DNA of 64,000 nucleotides from positions 434,001-498,000 of the forward strand of contig OY751493.1 of the NCBI GenBank assembly GCA_963565915.1, written 5' to 3'. The notes below the pieces were generated by a model that did no database searches, was not told the DNA's origin, and saw only the letters and a program-made list of their open reading frames with translations. This DNA comes from Entoloma clypeatum (Eukaryota > Basidiomycota > Agaricomycetes > Agaricales > Entolomataceae). Both the position numbers and the translations under genes were made by a program. This document shows, piece by piece, positions 32,821 through 43,052 of this stretch (positions within the stretch are counted from its first letter, which is position 1; every line of letters begins with the position of its first letter).

Positions 32821-33188
32821 CACTCCTGACACTGAAAAATCTTTCTGGAGGAAAAATTCATTATGAAAGAGGAATTATTTCCTTTGGGTATATCTTTAAG
32901 AAAGATACAAAGTATTTTATATGGAAATTTTCAAGAAACATGTAATGTTTTTTCCTAATATTTTTGGCCAAAGAACTTTTTGTTTATCCTACAGTTTTTC
33001 TTGAGGAAAAACTAGATCCATTGTTTGAACAATGGAATAAGTTTATCTTTGAGAAAAACTCTTGGAAAAATGAAAAGTTTTACCAGAAGAAATACTTTGT
33101 ATCTTTCTCAAAGATACACCCAAAGGAAAGAGGATTCCTCTTTCACAACAGATTTTTCCTCCAGAAAAACTTACCAGTGTCAGGAGTG
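32821..33188. mobile_element. Foldback/MITE-like element, 368 bp
   Basis: Ends CACTCCTGACACTG and CAGTGTCAGGAGTG are inverted, and the arms stay similar for about 110-130 bp inward (shared TTTCTGGAGGAAAAAT and GATACAAAGTATTT segments). No protein frame. No clear target duplication. It lies against a minisatellite array. Confidence 0.75.
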
Positions 33189-33319
33189 GTGGGGGGTTGT
33201 GTGGAAGTGGAGTGGAGGTGGGGGATAAAAAAAGTGTGGGAACAGCCATTTTGCTGGCCATCGTATTTACGATTCGACTTTCGCCAATTGCCAAGAATGC
33301 TTGGCAGTCAATGCTGAGT

Positions 33320-33605
33320 GATCATGTGTTGTTGAAACTCAGGCTCTCAATGCCCAAACTGTGGTCAAAGGCCCTAGATATACTTCTTAACTGATGTAGG
33401 TATGCTCATAAGCTTATAAGAAGTATATATATACAGTAGGAATTTGAACTATACATGGTAGAGAGTCTGGGCAGCAACTTGATGTATCAGATCACACTGT
33501 AAATCGTGATAAACAGTGCATCATAGGTTTCCTCAAACACAAAAAACACCATTTTCTCACTTTCTCCTTTCCACAACCACTTTAGGGTACATGTACTGCA
33601 TATAT
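33320..33605 (+). repeat. Repeat A, inverted copy at 35295-35770
   Basis: Shares long stretches with the reverse complement of 35295-35770, for example GTAGAGAGTCTGGGCAGCAA and TTTCTCACTTTCTCCTTTCC. No coding signal. It reads without interruption across the position where the partner copy contains 200 N's. Confidence 0.75.
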
Positions 33606-33779
33606 TTGACATGTTTGATGCATGCATGTGTCCAGCATCATCCAATGTCAAATGGATACATCCACGGCTGACTTCTTTTAGCATTACTTTGACCTCTTTT
33701 GATACATTATCATGAGCATCTTTCTTTCTAAGGTTGTATATATATTTGTAAGCTTTGATTCAAGGGTAGATTGTATTTT

Positions 33780-34260
33780 TTTTGGACATGATCAGGATTA
33801 ACCTAAGTTAATAAATTTAACTGGTTAATTTTGTCAAATAACCTAGAATAACTGGTTTAAACAGTTTTAACCATACCTCGACTATTTGTGTCAAAATTTG
33901 ACTGGTCAATAAAAGTTTAGTTAAGGTTAAGGCCATCTAGTGTAGATTCTTAACTCAGTCAAGTCAGGTTAATGAATTTTGAGGTCATTAATTTGACTTA
34001 ATGTGACTTTGAAACACTACTTGCATGCTCAACCATTGCCCTGTGTAGTGTTTCAAGGTTCAGTCTGGAACCAGACCAGACTGAACCAAAAATGAACCGA
34101 AATAGACTGAGACCATGGTCTCGGTCTATGCTAAAATGGGGCCTGGTCTTTGGTCTCAACCAAAAAAAAATTTGTTGAAGACCGGTAAAAGACCAGTTGA
34201 AAACAGTCTAAACTGGTCTTTTTGGGTACTATTACAGGGTGTCTACGTGTATTTACATGG
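33780..34260. repeat. Two quasi-palindromic patches (GGTTAA and AGACCGG motifs)
   Basis: 33780-34015 is dense in TTAACC/GGTTAA and TTTGACC motifs in both orientations, ending GACTTTGAAACACTAC. 34046-34250 is dense in AGACCRG/CYGGTCT and begins GTAGTGTTTCAAGGTTCAGT. The two face each other through the shared GTGTTTCAA end. Similar patches occur at 37090-37250 and 57160-57300. Confidence 0.55.
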
Positions 34261-34261
34261 C

Positions 34262-34592
34262 TGTTGGCCGTTGGGCGATAAAGGGGGCACATGTCATGGC
34301 AGTTGGGCACGGGATGCTGTTGGGCGCAAAGGCAGGCCGTTGGGCACAAAGGCAGGCCGTTGGGCGTGAGTCAACAAGGCCATTGAGAGGGGGCCATTGG
34401 GCGCGAGTGGACACCGTTGGGAAGAGGAGGGGCTGTTAGGTGCAAGTCGATGCCGCTGGGTGTGTGGAGCGGCATTGGGGGTGAGTCAAGGCCGTGGGGC
34501 ACAATAGGGGACCGTTGGATGTGAGTGGACGCTGTTGGGTGCTAGAGGGGGCCATTGAGCACGAGTCGAGGCTGTTGGGTGCCAGAAAGGGC
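34262..34592 (+). repeat. Minisatellite, GCCGTTGGGCGCGAGTGG-type
   Basis: Roughly 16-20-base units with GTTGGGCRYGAG cores. The array runs directly into the inverted-repeat arm starting near 34590, which itself begins with one such unit. Confidence 0.8.
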
Positions 34593-36122
34593 CGTTGGGC
34601 AAGAGTGGGCATGAAAGTCAGATGACGAACTGGGCAAAGGGTTTGTTTGGCCCAGAAAGCAGCCAAAGCAAATAAGGGCAAATAGCCTGCCCTCATTTGG
34701 ACGTGCATCAGGCGTGCATCAAATGTGTCAACTAAATATAAACACACTTAAAAAAACATTGCACATCTGCCTACATGTCTTACACAGGGGCAGCAAAAGC
34801 CTATGCACTATATTAATTAAGTATTAGAGCATTATGTGTCACTTACTATGTATCTATTTTGTGAAATTTCACCACGGATCTTATGATATAGCGATGCAGA
34901 GCTCTGCACCAAATAATAGTAAACAATGTGCAGAATATGTCATGCGGGTGCGCGCGGCACCTTCCTCATGGTCTAATAATGGTTTTAAGTCATAGAACTC
35001 ATAAATACATATATATTGACCTTCTGAAACACCTTGAATAATTTTAAGATGTCTAGATAAGATAGAAATAATCAAATGTGCATATTTCAGTAAAAGTGTT
35101 ATATCTCCATGATTGATCCACCAAATTTGAAAAACAAATGTGCTGTGAGATCCCCTGAATGGGGAGAATCCAAAGCTGAAGTAAAATTTTCTGGTCAAAT
35201 TTTCGACCTATTTTGCTTATATTCACCTGATTAAGTCCTTGAATTTGATTTGCATGGTCTGAATAGGTTTACATACAATGTTGCAATAGTATATATTTAC
35301 TACATGTAGTTTAAAGGGGTTGTGGAAAGGAGAAAGTGAGGAAATGATGTTTTTTGTGTCTGAGGTAACTCATGATGCACTGTTTNNNNNNNNNNNNNNN
35401 NNNNNNNNNNNNNNNNNNNNNNNNNNNNNNNNNNNNNNNNNNNNNNNNNNNNNNNNNNNNNNNNNNNNNNNNNNNNNNNNNNNNNNNNNNNNNNNNNNNN
35501 NNNNNNNNNNNNNNNNNNNNNNNNNNNNNNNNNNNNNNNNNNNNNNNNNNNNNNNNNNNNNNNNNNNNNNNNNNNNNNNNNNNNNATCATGATTTACAGT
35601 TTGATTTGATACATCAATTTGCTGCCCAGACTCTCTACCATATATGGCTCATGTATCTAACTGTATATATACTTCTTATAGGTTTATAAACATCCCTAAA
35701 TCAGTTAATAAGTATATTTGAGGCCTGTGATGCCACGGTTTGGGCATTGAGGCTGTGAGTCGCATCCGCACAACATATTCTGCACATTGTTTACTATTAT
35801 TTGGTGCAGAGCTCTGCATCGCTATATCATAAGATCCGTGGTGAAATTTCACAAAATAGATACATAGTAAGTGACACATAATGCTCTAATACTTAATTAA
35901 TATAGTGCATAGGCTTTTGCTGCCCCTGTGTAAGACATGTAGGCAGATGTGCAATGTTTTTTTAAGTGTGTTTATATTTAGTTGACACATTTGATGCGTG
36001 CCTGATGCATGTCCAAATGAGGGCAGGCTATTTGCCCTTATTTGCTTTGGCTGCTTTCTGGGCCAAACAAACCCTTTGCCCAGTTCGCCATCTGACTTTC
36101 ATGCCCACTCTTGCCCAACGGC
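34590..36122. repeat. Element with ~348-bp inverted terminal repeats
   Basis: Arms 34590-34942 and 35773-36122 are near-identical in inverted orientation, from GGCCGTTGGGCAAGAGTGGG at the outer ends to GCAGAATATGT inside. The ~830-bp centre includes the second copy of repeat A (35295-35770) and the 200-N gap. No transposase frame was seen, so it looks non-autonomous. Confidence 0.75.
35386..35585. other. Assembly gap (200 N)
   Basis: Exactly 200 N's, a default scaffold gap size. The sequences on each side are adjacent in the related repeat at 33500-33525. Confidence 0.98.
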
Positions 36123-36156
36123 CCCCTCTCATGCCCAAATACACCTTGTCACATGG

Positions 36157-36540
36157 TAGGGATCAAAAGGAATCTGTCCACCGCATACCATCCACAGACT
36201 GATGGACAGGCTGAACGATCACATCAGGAAACAGAAGTGTTCCTACGAAACTTTGTCAACCATTTGCAAGATGATTGGGCTGACTGGATCACAATTGCTG
36301 AATTCCAGTACAATGACAAAGAATATCAGGCGACGAAGTACACACCATTCTACCTCAACTACAGTTTACATCCTTGGAAGGGGGAACTTGTATTGGAAGA
36401 CACCAACCCGGCTGCCAACAACTTCCTGAAGAGACTCAAACAGGCATGAGAAGAAGCCAATGCAGTGCTGAAACAGGCACAGGATCAGATGAAGAAGACA
36501 GTTGACACACGACAGAGTCCGTCTCAGAACTACAGAAAGA
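36157..36540 (+). pseudogene. Gypsy-2 integrase fragment
   Basis: Starts in GIKRNLSTAYHPQTDGQAER and follows the copy-a integrase through FVNHLQDDWADWITIAEFQY, NDKEYQATKYTPFYLNYSLH and EDTNPAANNFLKRLKQA, then stops resembling it near 36540. It keeps CGA (36246-36248) where copy a has TGA. No LTR is attached. It abuts the end of the inverted-repeat element. Confidence 0.85.
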
Positions 36541-37639
36541 GTCGGCTTTTGTGATCCTGAACGGAACTTCATCTGCACAGCTTAATATACGGGCGTATCC
36601 ACCATCCTAATCACCAGACTCAAGCGACGAGCTGTCCGTTCATCAGAAAGCATTCTAATGTCGATTTTCGCGCCAGTGTGTATCTCTGGACGCAATCTTA
36701 TTGATATCGCGCAGTCGGGGTCGTCTTGTCGCCAATCTCCAAGACTGGCAGTAATAACCTCTTACCACATAGAGCTATGAGTCGATTCACACAACGCTTG
36801 AGTCTTGCACACCGCCAGTTTCTCGCCATGTATCTCAAGATGGAGAGTGGATCCACCCTCATACCCCCTTTATCAGCGTTGTCCAACTCTACCGCCAGAG
36901 ACTCCTCAAGGTGATCCATATCTACCCTCCATCAGCACGCCATCTGGCTCCAAATCCATCGTTGTCCAGATGTTCCAGTGAAACTGGGACAGCCTCACGG
37001 CAAACTTCATCGGGGTGTTGGGCATGAGGGATGGCCATCAGGCATGAGAGGGAATGAGTGGAGGCTGCTGAGCACTTGTGTTTGCTGCCTATTCAGCAAT
37101 GTTTGGTTCAGCATTGGCCCAAACCTGAACCCTTATTAAATGTTCAGGTTCAGGGCGAGGCCGAACCTGAACACGAACATTAAGGTTCGGTTCATGTTCG
37201 AACCTTCTTCAAAATGTTCATGAACCAGACCGTGGTCAGTTTATCTGGGTGTCGACATCTGAGCTATAATACTGAATGATCAGACTTGTGGTTGGCCCTT
37301 TAGCACTGCATGTGGCAAATACGAGTCCCTCCTAGTTGATAGTAATATATATATATAGCCATGAAGTTACAAGCATAAATATAAAATACAAGATATTCTA
37401 GCGGCTCCTATAACTTGACCATTATGAAACCATATCATCTTCTGATGAAATAATTATAGATGTAAAGTGATTGTTTGCATGATATACAATTCCTCTAAGA
37501 TGTAGCACAGTATTCTGATTAGCATTAGTCTTCAATGTAATCTTATAACTGGTTTAAATGTTTTTGCTTGGATATTCAAATATTGGTTTTGGAATTTCTG
37601 TATAATACAGTTGGTCAATTAATTCATGTGAGCAAATAC
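36541..37639. other. Unassigned stretch with a repeat patch
   Basis: 36541-37010 is unique-looking with short open frames on both strands (73 codons on the minus strand, 36698-36919) and no known domain. 37012-37060 holds a few minisatellite units. 37090-37250 is a patch of GAACCTGAAC/GTTCAGGTTC words in both orientations. 37250-37639 is AT-rich with nothing recognised. Confidence 0.5.
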
Positions 37640-38027
37640 TGTTATGCTTAACAAGCCGTTCCAAGGTTCGGGCAGAGTATGCAGAAAATGGAAAGGCGAA
37701 GAGCAAAGTGATTGCTAAATCTAAGGAATGTAGCTATGGTACATGGGGTTTATATAGTACTGGCTACGAGCGGTAGCGAGTGAGTCAGTAGCTGCGGAAG
37801 GCAGTGCGGATGAGTCAGTAACTGTGGAAAGGCAGTGCGAAGTGAGTCAGACGACTGCGGACTGAGTAATCCCTACTGCGGAGTGCGAGTCAGCGCGGGA
37901 GCGAAGTATACTAAAGGAGAATGGTAGAGTAAAGGTAAATGAATAAGCGGTCCGATGAGTCAAAGAAATAACGAAGGTACAATGCAAGGGAAAAGTGCAT
38001 AACATACAAACCGGTAAGTCCGTAACA
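37640..38027 (-). repeat. Gypsy-2b 3' LTR
   Basis: 388 bp. The minus strand starts TGTTACGGAC and ends GTTAAGCATAACA. A TATATAAAC box (rc at 37748-37756) lies about 34 nt before AGATTTAGCAA (rc at 37712-37722). A purine tract GAGGAGGGGAACA (minus strand, 38028-38040) precedes it. Confidence 0.88.
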
Positions 38028-38061
38028 TGTTCCCCTCCTCAAGCTCTGTGTCCTCACAGAG

Positions 38062-38424
38062 TCATTGTCCCCATCCTCTGGCATCGTCGTTGTTTGTCCA
38101 GGAGCCATTCTCCTTGAGGCTCCAATCGTCTATTAGCTCTTCGTTGATGGCGACGGCGAGCTCGAGACTCCGGACAGCTAGTCGGATGCGCCGGTTTTCA
38201 ACGACCAGTGTACGGGTGTAGTTCCCAAGGATTTGTTTCTCTTCGGGGGTTGGTGCGACGGGGAGGTCGGATAAAGAATGGAGGCGGATGTGCATCTGTC
38301 GATGCAGGATGTCGGCGAGCGAGGCTTCTAGCGCGTGGATCTGGTCTCTCATGGAGAGGGCTTCACCCATGAGGGCAGTGATGGCAGGGTTGGTTTCAGT
38401 GGATGTGGTGGTGGCGGTGGACAT
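38062..38424 (-). CDS. Gypsy-2b ORF3, small helical protein
   Basis: A complete 120-codon frame: MSTATTTSTETNPAITALMG, then EALSMRDQIHALEASLADIL, HRQMHIRLHSLSDLPVAPTP, EEKQILGNYTRTLVVENRRI and a tail ending DDARGWGQ. The middle is heptad-like and could form a coiled coil. It lies between pol and the 3' LTR, the place where some Gypsy elements carry an extra gene, but there is no signal peptide or membrane segment, so it is not envelope-like. Copy a keeps the same frame at 31968 with conserved residues throughout, suggesting selection on the protein. Function unknown. Confidence 0.7.
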   Translation of the reverse strand: MSTATTTSTETNPAITALMGEALSMRDQIHALEASLADILHRQMHIRLHSLSDLPVAPTPEEKQILGNYTRTLVVENRRIRLAVRSLELAVAINEELIDDWSLKENGSWTNNDDARGWGQ

Positions 38425-39720
38425 GGTGCGGAGGATGTTGGAGTGGGTCTGGCAGAACATAGACTGATTTGCCTGCATAGGTGATGTCATTCTCCTGTTG
38501 GTACCAATGAGGATTCTTCTTCAGACCCTGGGCTACTTCTGTCTCCATGTGGTTCGAAGCCTTGATGCGTGCGATCCATGGGTTTTCAATGGTTGTGATG
38601 TTTCCAATCTTGATGGAATCAGATGTTTCACCCCCTTCAAAGAAATGTTCCGCTGTGAACATCTCCATCTGTACCACATCTTCTGATTACAATCGTTTCA
38701 AGAATAGTCCCTCCTTGAGCATTTGGTCACTGTCTTGTGGTTTGAGTTCTGTTTCATACCAGGGTAAATGCAACAGGATGTCTGCTTTTGCATTTGTCTT
38801 GCCAGGCACATGTCATAATTTGAAGTCATAGTCTTGTAACTTCATCTTCCAGCACCTTTGTCATTGATTTAGGTCCTGAGGACAGCGGAAAATACCAGGT
38901 TCTTGTGATCAGTTAAGATCTCAAAGCATTCCCTGGCTTCAAGCAGATAGTGTCTCCAATCTTTCAATGCTTTCATAACTGCCAAGAGCTCTTTGTCATA
39001 TATCTCATAATTTTGTTCGGCCATGGACATGGTCCGCGACAAGAACCCGATATTTCCCCCTAGTTCCTTTGGTACATCCGGTGTAAGTTCGATACCATGG
39101 TCCCATTCCCTTTCCTTTGGAATCTTGTCAAAGTTCTCCTTCTCAAAGAGATGAACAAACCGATCAACATATGAGGGTCATTTGGTTGTGGGAGGTGGTG
39201 TGGGAGTGACAGCTTCCAAGATAGGGTCTCCAGGCTTCCATTTCTGATCTGACTTCTTGGGCGCATCCTTGTCATGCACTTCAATCATGTGAACCCAGTG
39301 TTTGCAACCATCAAGGTTAACCCTGAAATCCAAATGTTTGGTTCGGCATGTTGTTGGGCGCCAGTTGAATGTTACAGCACTGGTTGTCCAATTGATCATA
39401 GGGTTGTGGTGTACCAACCAGTCATGTCCCAAGAGCATGTCTATTCTCCCAATGTCCAGTACCATTGCTTCCATGGTTTTCTTTTTTTCTGATGTGCTCC
39501 CAAATCCAGCTTGACTTCAGCAAGTTGGTTCGCTTTCTGTTGTCGATTTGGTGATCCATCCACTTTTAGAATTGCTATGGGCGGTATTCCTCGTGTGGGG
39601 AGGTTCTGTTCACAAACTATTCTGGGATGGATGCATGTGCGCTCACATCCACTATCAACCTCAGGTCAAATGACCTTTGGTGCTTGTCGTGTTTTGAGCT
39701 GAGCTAACAGCCTGATCTCT
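38425..39720 (-). pseudogene. pol: Gypsy-2b Pol remnants
   Basis: From the protease side (39514-39178, minus) the frame reads MVLDIGRIDMLLGHDWLVHH and NPMINWTTSAVTFNW, the C-terminal landmarks of a Gypsy protease. After a deletion, an RNase H piece remains (MSMAEQNYEIYDKELLAVMK, FEILTDHKNL), here with the normal TDH. A further deletion removes nearly all integrase before a linker segment (IENPWIARIKASNHMETEVA) and ORF3. Several stops and frameshifts. Confidence 0.8.
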
Positions 39721-39862
39721 CATCATTTCAGAGGTTTGTCTCCCTTCACAATCTTAGTCGACGCAGCGGCTTGCTTGGCAGGGATGACATAGGTTCTATT
39801 GTCTGCAGTCATACAAGGCAAGCAAGTCCGTTTAATAAATAAGGGTCGTGACTTAGCATTGT

Positions 39863-40728
39863 TTAATCAGACCCTTCGGAAAAATCCTTCTTGTCGGCTT
39901 CTAAGATTGTGGTTTCCTCATTCTCAGCAGCTTCATCGGACACTTTCCTGACCCTTCTGGAGTTCTTCTTCAACTTGCAGCAGTTGTGCACAATATGGCC
40001 TTCTTGGTCACAGTTGAAACACTTGCAACCATCTTTCTTCTTTGGGGGCTGCAGTCCTTGGCAAGGTGACCAAAGCGTTGACAGTTGTAGCAACGGGCTA
40101 CTCCTGCTTTGTTGATCTCCATGGCCTTGCCCTGACCACCATAAGTGGTACCCAATCCGGTGCGTGTGTCGCCACCACCTCGGATGACCAGTGCATGCCC
40201 CTCCATCTGTCGTCCCTTGTTTCGGATCTCCTTTGCATACTCAGAGTACGTCTTGCCATCACTTGCCACTTGTTCAGAGATTCTGTGGTTGATGTTCTTC
40301 TCTAGGATGTACTTCCCAGTTTCTTCACCAAGATTTGACAGTTTCAAGAGCTCTTTGAATTTGTCCAAGAATTTGTCAATGTTGTGCTTCTGCTGTCTCA
40401 GGATTTTGAGTCTTGCTTTGGCAGTGACTGACTTGTTGGCGACAGAGAATCATGTTGCAATATCATCTGAGAAACCTAGCCAGGTGATGTTCTCGTTGTC
40501 AATGGCAAGGGTGTCTAACTTGTTACTGGCCCAGTGCCTGCTGGACCCTTCCATCATGCGGGATAGCACCGCAAGAATCTTCTGATCATCTGTTAGGCTC
40601 TTTTGGAACCTGACGTATAGTTTGGTGGCTTTTCACCACTCATTGAAGGTGTGTCTGTCCTTGAACATCCCAGAATCCTTGATGATCTTGGATGTATCCA
40701 TTGTTTGTACTACTAGAGTTTCTGCCAT
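39863..40728 (-). pseudogene. gag: Gypsy-2b Gag
   Basis: The ATG at 40728 is two bases after the ORF0 stop. It reads MAETLVVQTMDTSKIIKDSG, the Gag core, GYCKY-free linker sequence and two zinc knuckles (CYNCQRFGHLAKDC and CFNCDQEGHIVHNC). A frameshift lies between the knuckles, and a further stop (TGA, in ENHVAISSE-opposite sequence near 40450) breaks the core. At 40180-40182 it keeps CGA where copy a is TGA. Confidence 0.8.
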
Positions 40729-40730
40729 GT

Positions 40731-41459
40731 CTAGAGTCTGCAGAGGAGGAGAGGGGTTGGGTTGTTGGGATGAGGATGAGGTTTGGGATACAGGTTGGGG
40801 TTGAAAATGAGTCTCTGTTCTAGGTGTCTGTTCAGCATCTGACTGCGCGGAGTCAAAATTAAATTTGTCAGGGGACTCGTCGGCAGAGTTGGTGGCAAAA
40901 CACTCAGGCTATTTCCTCTGTAGATCTCTAAGGAATCTCTGTTCCTGTGCATCTGTTGGTTGCAAGAAGGGGTCAAGTCTCTCGTTCCGTGCCCAACGGT
41001 TGTACTCGGTCTGTTGCTCATCAGTGGTGAAGTGGGCATAGATCTGTTGCTTTGAGTAAGATATGATGATGTGGCTCTGGGACGTCTCGATGTGAGTGTC
41101 CTAATCAATCTTCTGATAATGGCTGTCTGGACACCAATAAACTCTCTGATCTCTGTGATCCGACCTGTGTGAGGTCCTTCTTGAACGTGAAAGCTTTCGA
41201 GTTTGTGCTGTTGGGTGTTGTAACGTGTGATCTGGTGTTGCCGAGCAAGATGGATGCTCTCTGCTATCTCGCCGTGGGGGCGATGCTCATCGTTGTCTAG
41301 TTCTTCGTCAAGCACCTGCTGTAGGATGTGACGGATCTCCGATTCAATGTACTGCTGGATGAGCATAAAATCAATACTGTCTCGAGGACTTAGCTCCTCC
41401 TGTCAGGCTTCTGGCATGGTGAATGGATTGCTGGTGAAGTCTTCAAAGAAGCGTGACGT
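40731..41459 (-). pseudogene. Gypsy-2b ORF0
   Basis: Matches ORF0 of copy a over its whole length (LIQQYIESEIRHILQQVLDE, GPHTGRITEIREFIGVQTAI, ending PTPLLLCRL). The start codon is ACG (41459-41457) instead of ATG, and CAA has become TGA after MPEA. The rest of the frame, 211 codons from 41366, is open, including the part that overlaps the alternative frame. Confidence 0.6.
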
Positions 41460-41506
41460 CTTGACTCGTCTGGTAGTTGCTCTCTTCGCTCTGGGCAAAC
41501 CTAACA

Positions 41507-41517
41507 AGATTTAGCAA
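41507..41517 (-). other. Self-complementary primer-binding site of Gypsy-2b
   Basis: The minus strand reads TTGCTAAATCT two bases after the 5' LTR, complementary to AGATTTAGCAA in both of its LTRs (rc at 41592-41602 and 37712-37722). Confidence 0.75.
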
Positions 41518-41519
41518 CT

Positions 41520-41893
41520 TGTTATGCTTAACAAACTGTTCCATGGTTCGGGCAGAGTATACAGGAAGTGGAAAGGTGAAGAGCAATGTGATTGCTAAAT
41601 CTAAGGAATGTAGCTATGGTACAGGAGGTTTATATAGTACTGACTATGAGCAGTAGCGAATGAGTCAGTACTGCAGAAGGCCGTGCGCATGAGTAAGGTG
41701 ACTGCGGAAGGCTATGTACCATGAGTCATACATACTGTGGAGTGAGTAATACTACTGCAGAAGGTGAGTCAGTGCGGGAGCGAAGTGAGAGAAAGGAGAT
41801 GCTGTGTCATAGTGAATAAGTAAGAGGGCACCAAGGTGGGCCGATGAGTAAAAAGAATGATGAGGTCATCAACATAGCATATAGTCCATAACA
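41520..41893 (-). repeat. Gypsy-2b 5' LTR
   Basis: 374 bp. The minus strand ends GTTAAGCATAACA and its outer end reads TGTTATGGACTATATGC. A TATATAAAC box (rc about 41628-41636) lies ~34 nt before AGATTTAGCAA. It is clearly diverged from the 3' LTR, so this is an old insertion. Confidence 0.85.
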
Positions 41894-41969
41894 TATAAGA
41901 TGCTAGATGAGGGAGGAGGAGGTGATAGTTCAGTATTATGTCCAGGGAGGCCCCAGGAGGGTGAGGGAG

Positions 41970-42176
41970 CTTACCCATAGTCCATGATCAATATATGATC
42001 AAATTACTCCAGAGACTCATTGAATCAGTTTTGTGAGTATGTACAATAAATACAGTATTTTATACTTTAGTACTTGGTATTACCCCCCTTAGCTTTGATT
42101 ACTGCCTTACCCTTCTTGGCATACTTTCTATCAGGTTTTGACACACTTCTGGCTCTATATTATTCCACACCTCTGC
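41970..42176 (-). pseudogene. Tc1-like element, transposase C-terminus and 3' end
   Basis: The minus strand continues the Tc1 frame from 55926: EVWNNIEPEVCQNLIESMPR then RVRQ and a stop (42099-42101), the classic Tc1 ending (W..I....C..L..SMP.R). Downstream are TCACAAAACTGATTCAATGAG-like terminal sequences matching the right end. The outermost terminus is missing, lost towards the Gypsy-2b boundary. Confidence 0.85.
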
Positions 42177-42182
42177 AGGTAG

Positions 42183-42640
42183 TCAACCTACACTGTATTG
42201 TAATATACGGTCTAGCGAACACATACACTGTATGGTAAATTACGGAAGCAGTGAATTTGCTAGAGCACCAGCGAATTCGCCACGGCGGGCGGCAACAGAA
42301 TGAAATGTGGCCGGCAACAAGTCAATGTGGCCGGCAACAAACTCAATGCAGCCGGCGACAGTCAATGCACCCGGCGACAACGATCGGCCGACGACAGTCA
42401 AATGAAATGTGGCCGGCGACAACACATCAATTGACAGTCAAATGTTGGCCGGTGACGATGTCAATCCAGCCGGCGACAACAGGTCAATCCAGCCGGCGAC
42501 CCTCAAATGAAATGTGGCCGGCGAAAAAACTCAATGGTCACTGGCGAAAAGGTTGAAAAGGACCAGCGAAAGGTGGCCAGCGACAACACTCAATGTGGCC
42601 CTCAATGCGGCCGACACCAGGATTGCCGTTGTCATCTTGA
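42183..42640 (+). repeat. KDZ left terminal inverted repeat and subterminal array
   Basis: The first ~130 bp (TCAACCTACACTGTATTG...) pair with 55793-55918. ACACTGTAT occurs twice, and GAATTTGCT/AGCGAATTC arms form a hairpin. From 42300 onward ~20-28-bp units such as GCCGGCGACAACACTCAATG are repeated in tandem, mirrored by 55500-55795. Confidence 0.88.
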
Positions 42641-42860
42641 CGGAGTAGTCCGTCGCGGCATGAGACATTGATCTCGCCTGGACGTGTCGCCGGCACAAGA
42701 CATGTCCTGAGACCGGCGACATGGCGAACACGTACCGGCGAAACGATGGTCGGCGAAATGATGGTCACCAGCGAAAGGAAGGACCAGCGAAAAGGTTTAC
42801 CGGCAAAAGGAAGGGCGGCAAAAGGAAGGATTGGCGAAAGAATGTCGGTGAAAGAATGTC
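42621..42860 (-). pseudogene. Inverted fragment of the KDZ transposase exon and intron
   Basis: The minus strand reads HVQARSMSHAATDYSVKMTT, the same as the transposase exon at 51615-51690, followed outward (42731-42860) by the motif-rich intron seen at 51420-51600. A piece of the element's own gene has therefore been copied in inverse orientation next to the left terminus. Confidence 0.8.
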
Positions 42861-43052
42861 AAAAGGATGTCGGCAAGGAATCAAGCCGGCGACAACAGTC
42901 ATCTGTTACAAACCAGGAGGTGTTTCATGTTATCCTATTTTACATTGCAACCCCTAATGTACCTATTCCCCATCGCCCAACCACCCAACCGCCCACCCGC
43001 ACCCTCCCCATCTTGTTCCTGCATTGCCCCACGATCTATATTGATGATCCTG

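Larger units (their letters stand above)
37640..41893 (-). mobile_element. Gypsy-2 copy b, minus strand, internally deleted
   Basis: The LTRs 41520-41893 (5') and 37640-38027 (3') flank ORF0, gag, a protease piece, a short RNase H piece and an intact ORF3. Most of reverse transcriptase and integrase is deleted. The flanking pentamers (AATAC and TATAA) do not match. Confidence 0.88.

Noticed and set aside
32360..32861. Minus-strand frames of 148-164 codons
   Set aside because: Produced by the minisatellite at 32441-32805.
37640..41893. Target duplication for Gypsy-2b
   Set aside because: Flanking bases (AATAC left, TATAA right) do not match, so no duplication is claimed.
42251..42556. 101-codon plus-strand frame at the KDZ left end
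   Set aside because: Lies in terminal and subterminal tandem repeats; the mirrored right end gives similar repeat-derived frames.
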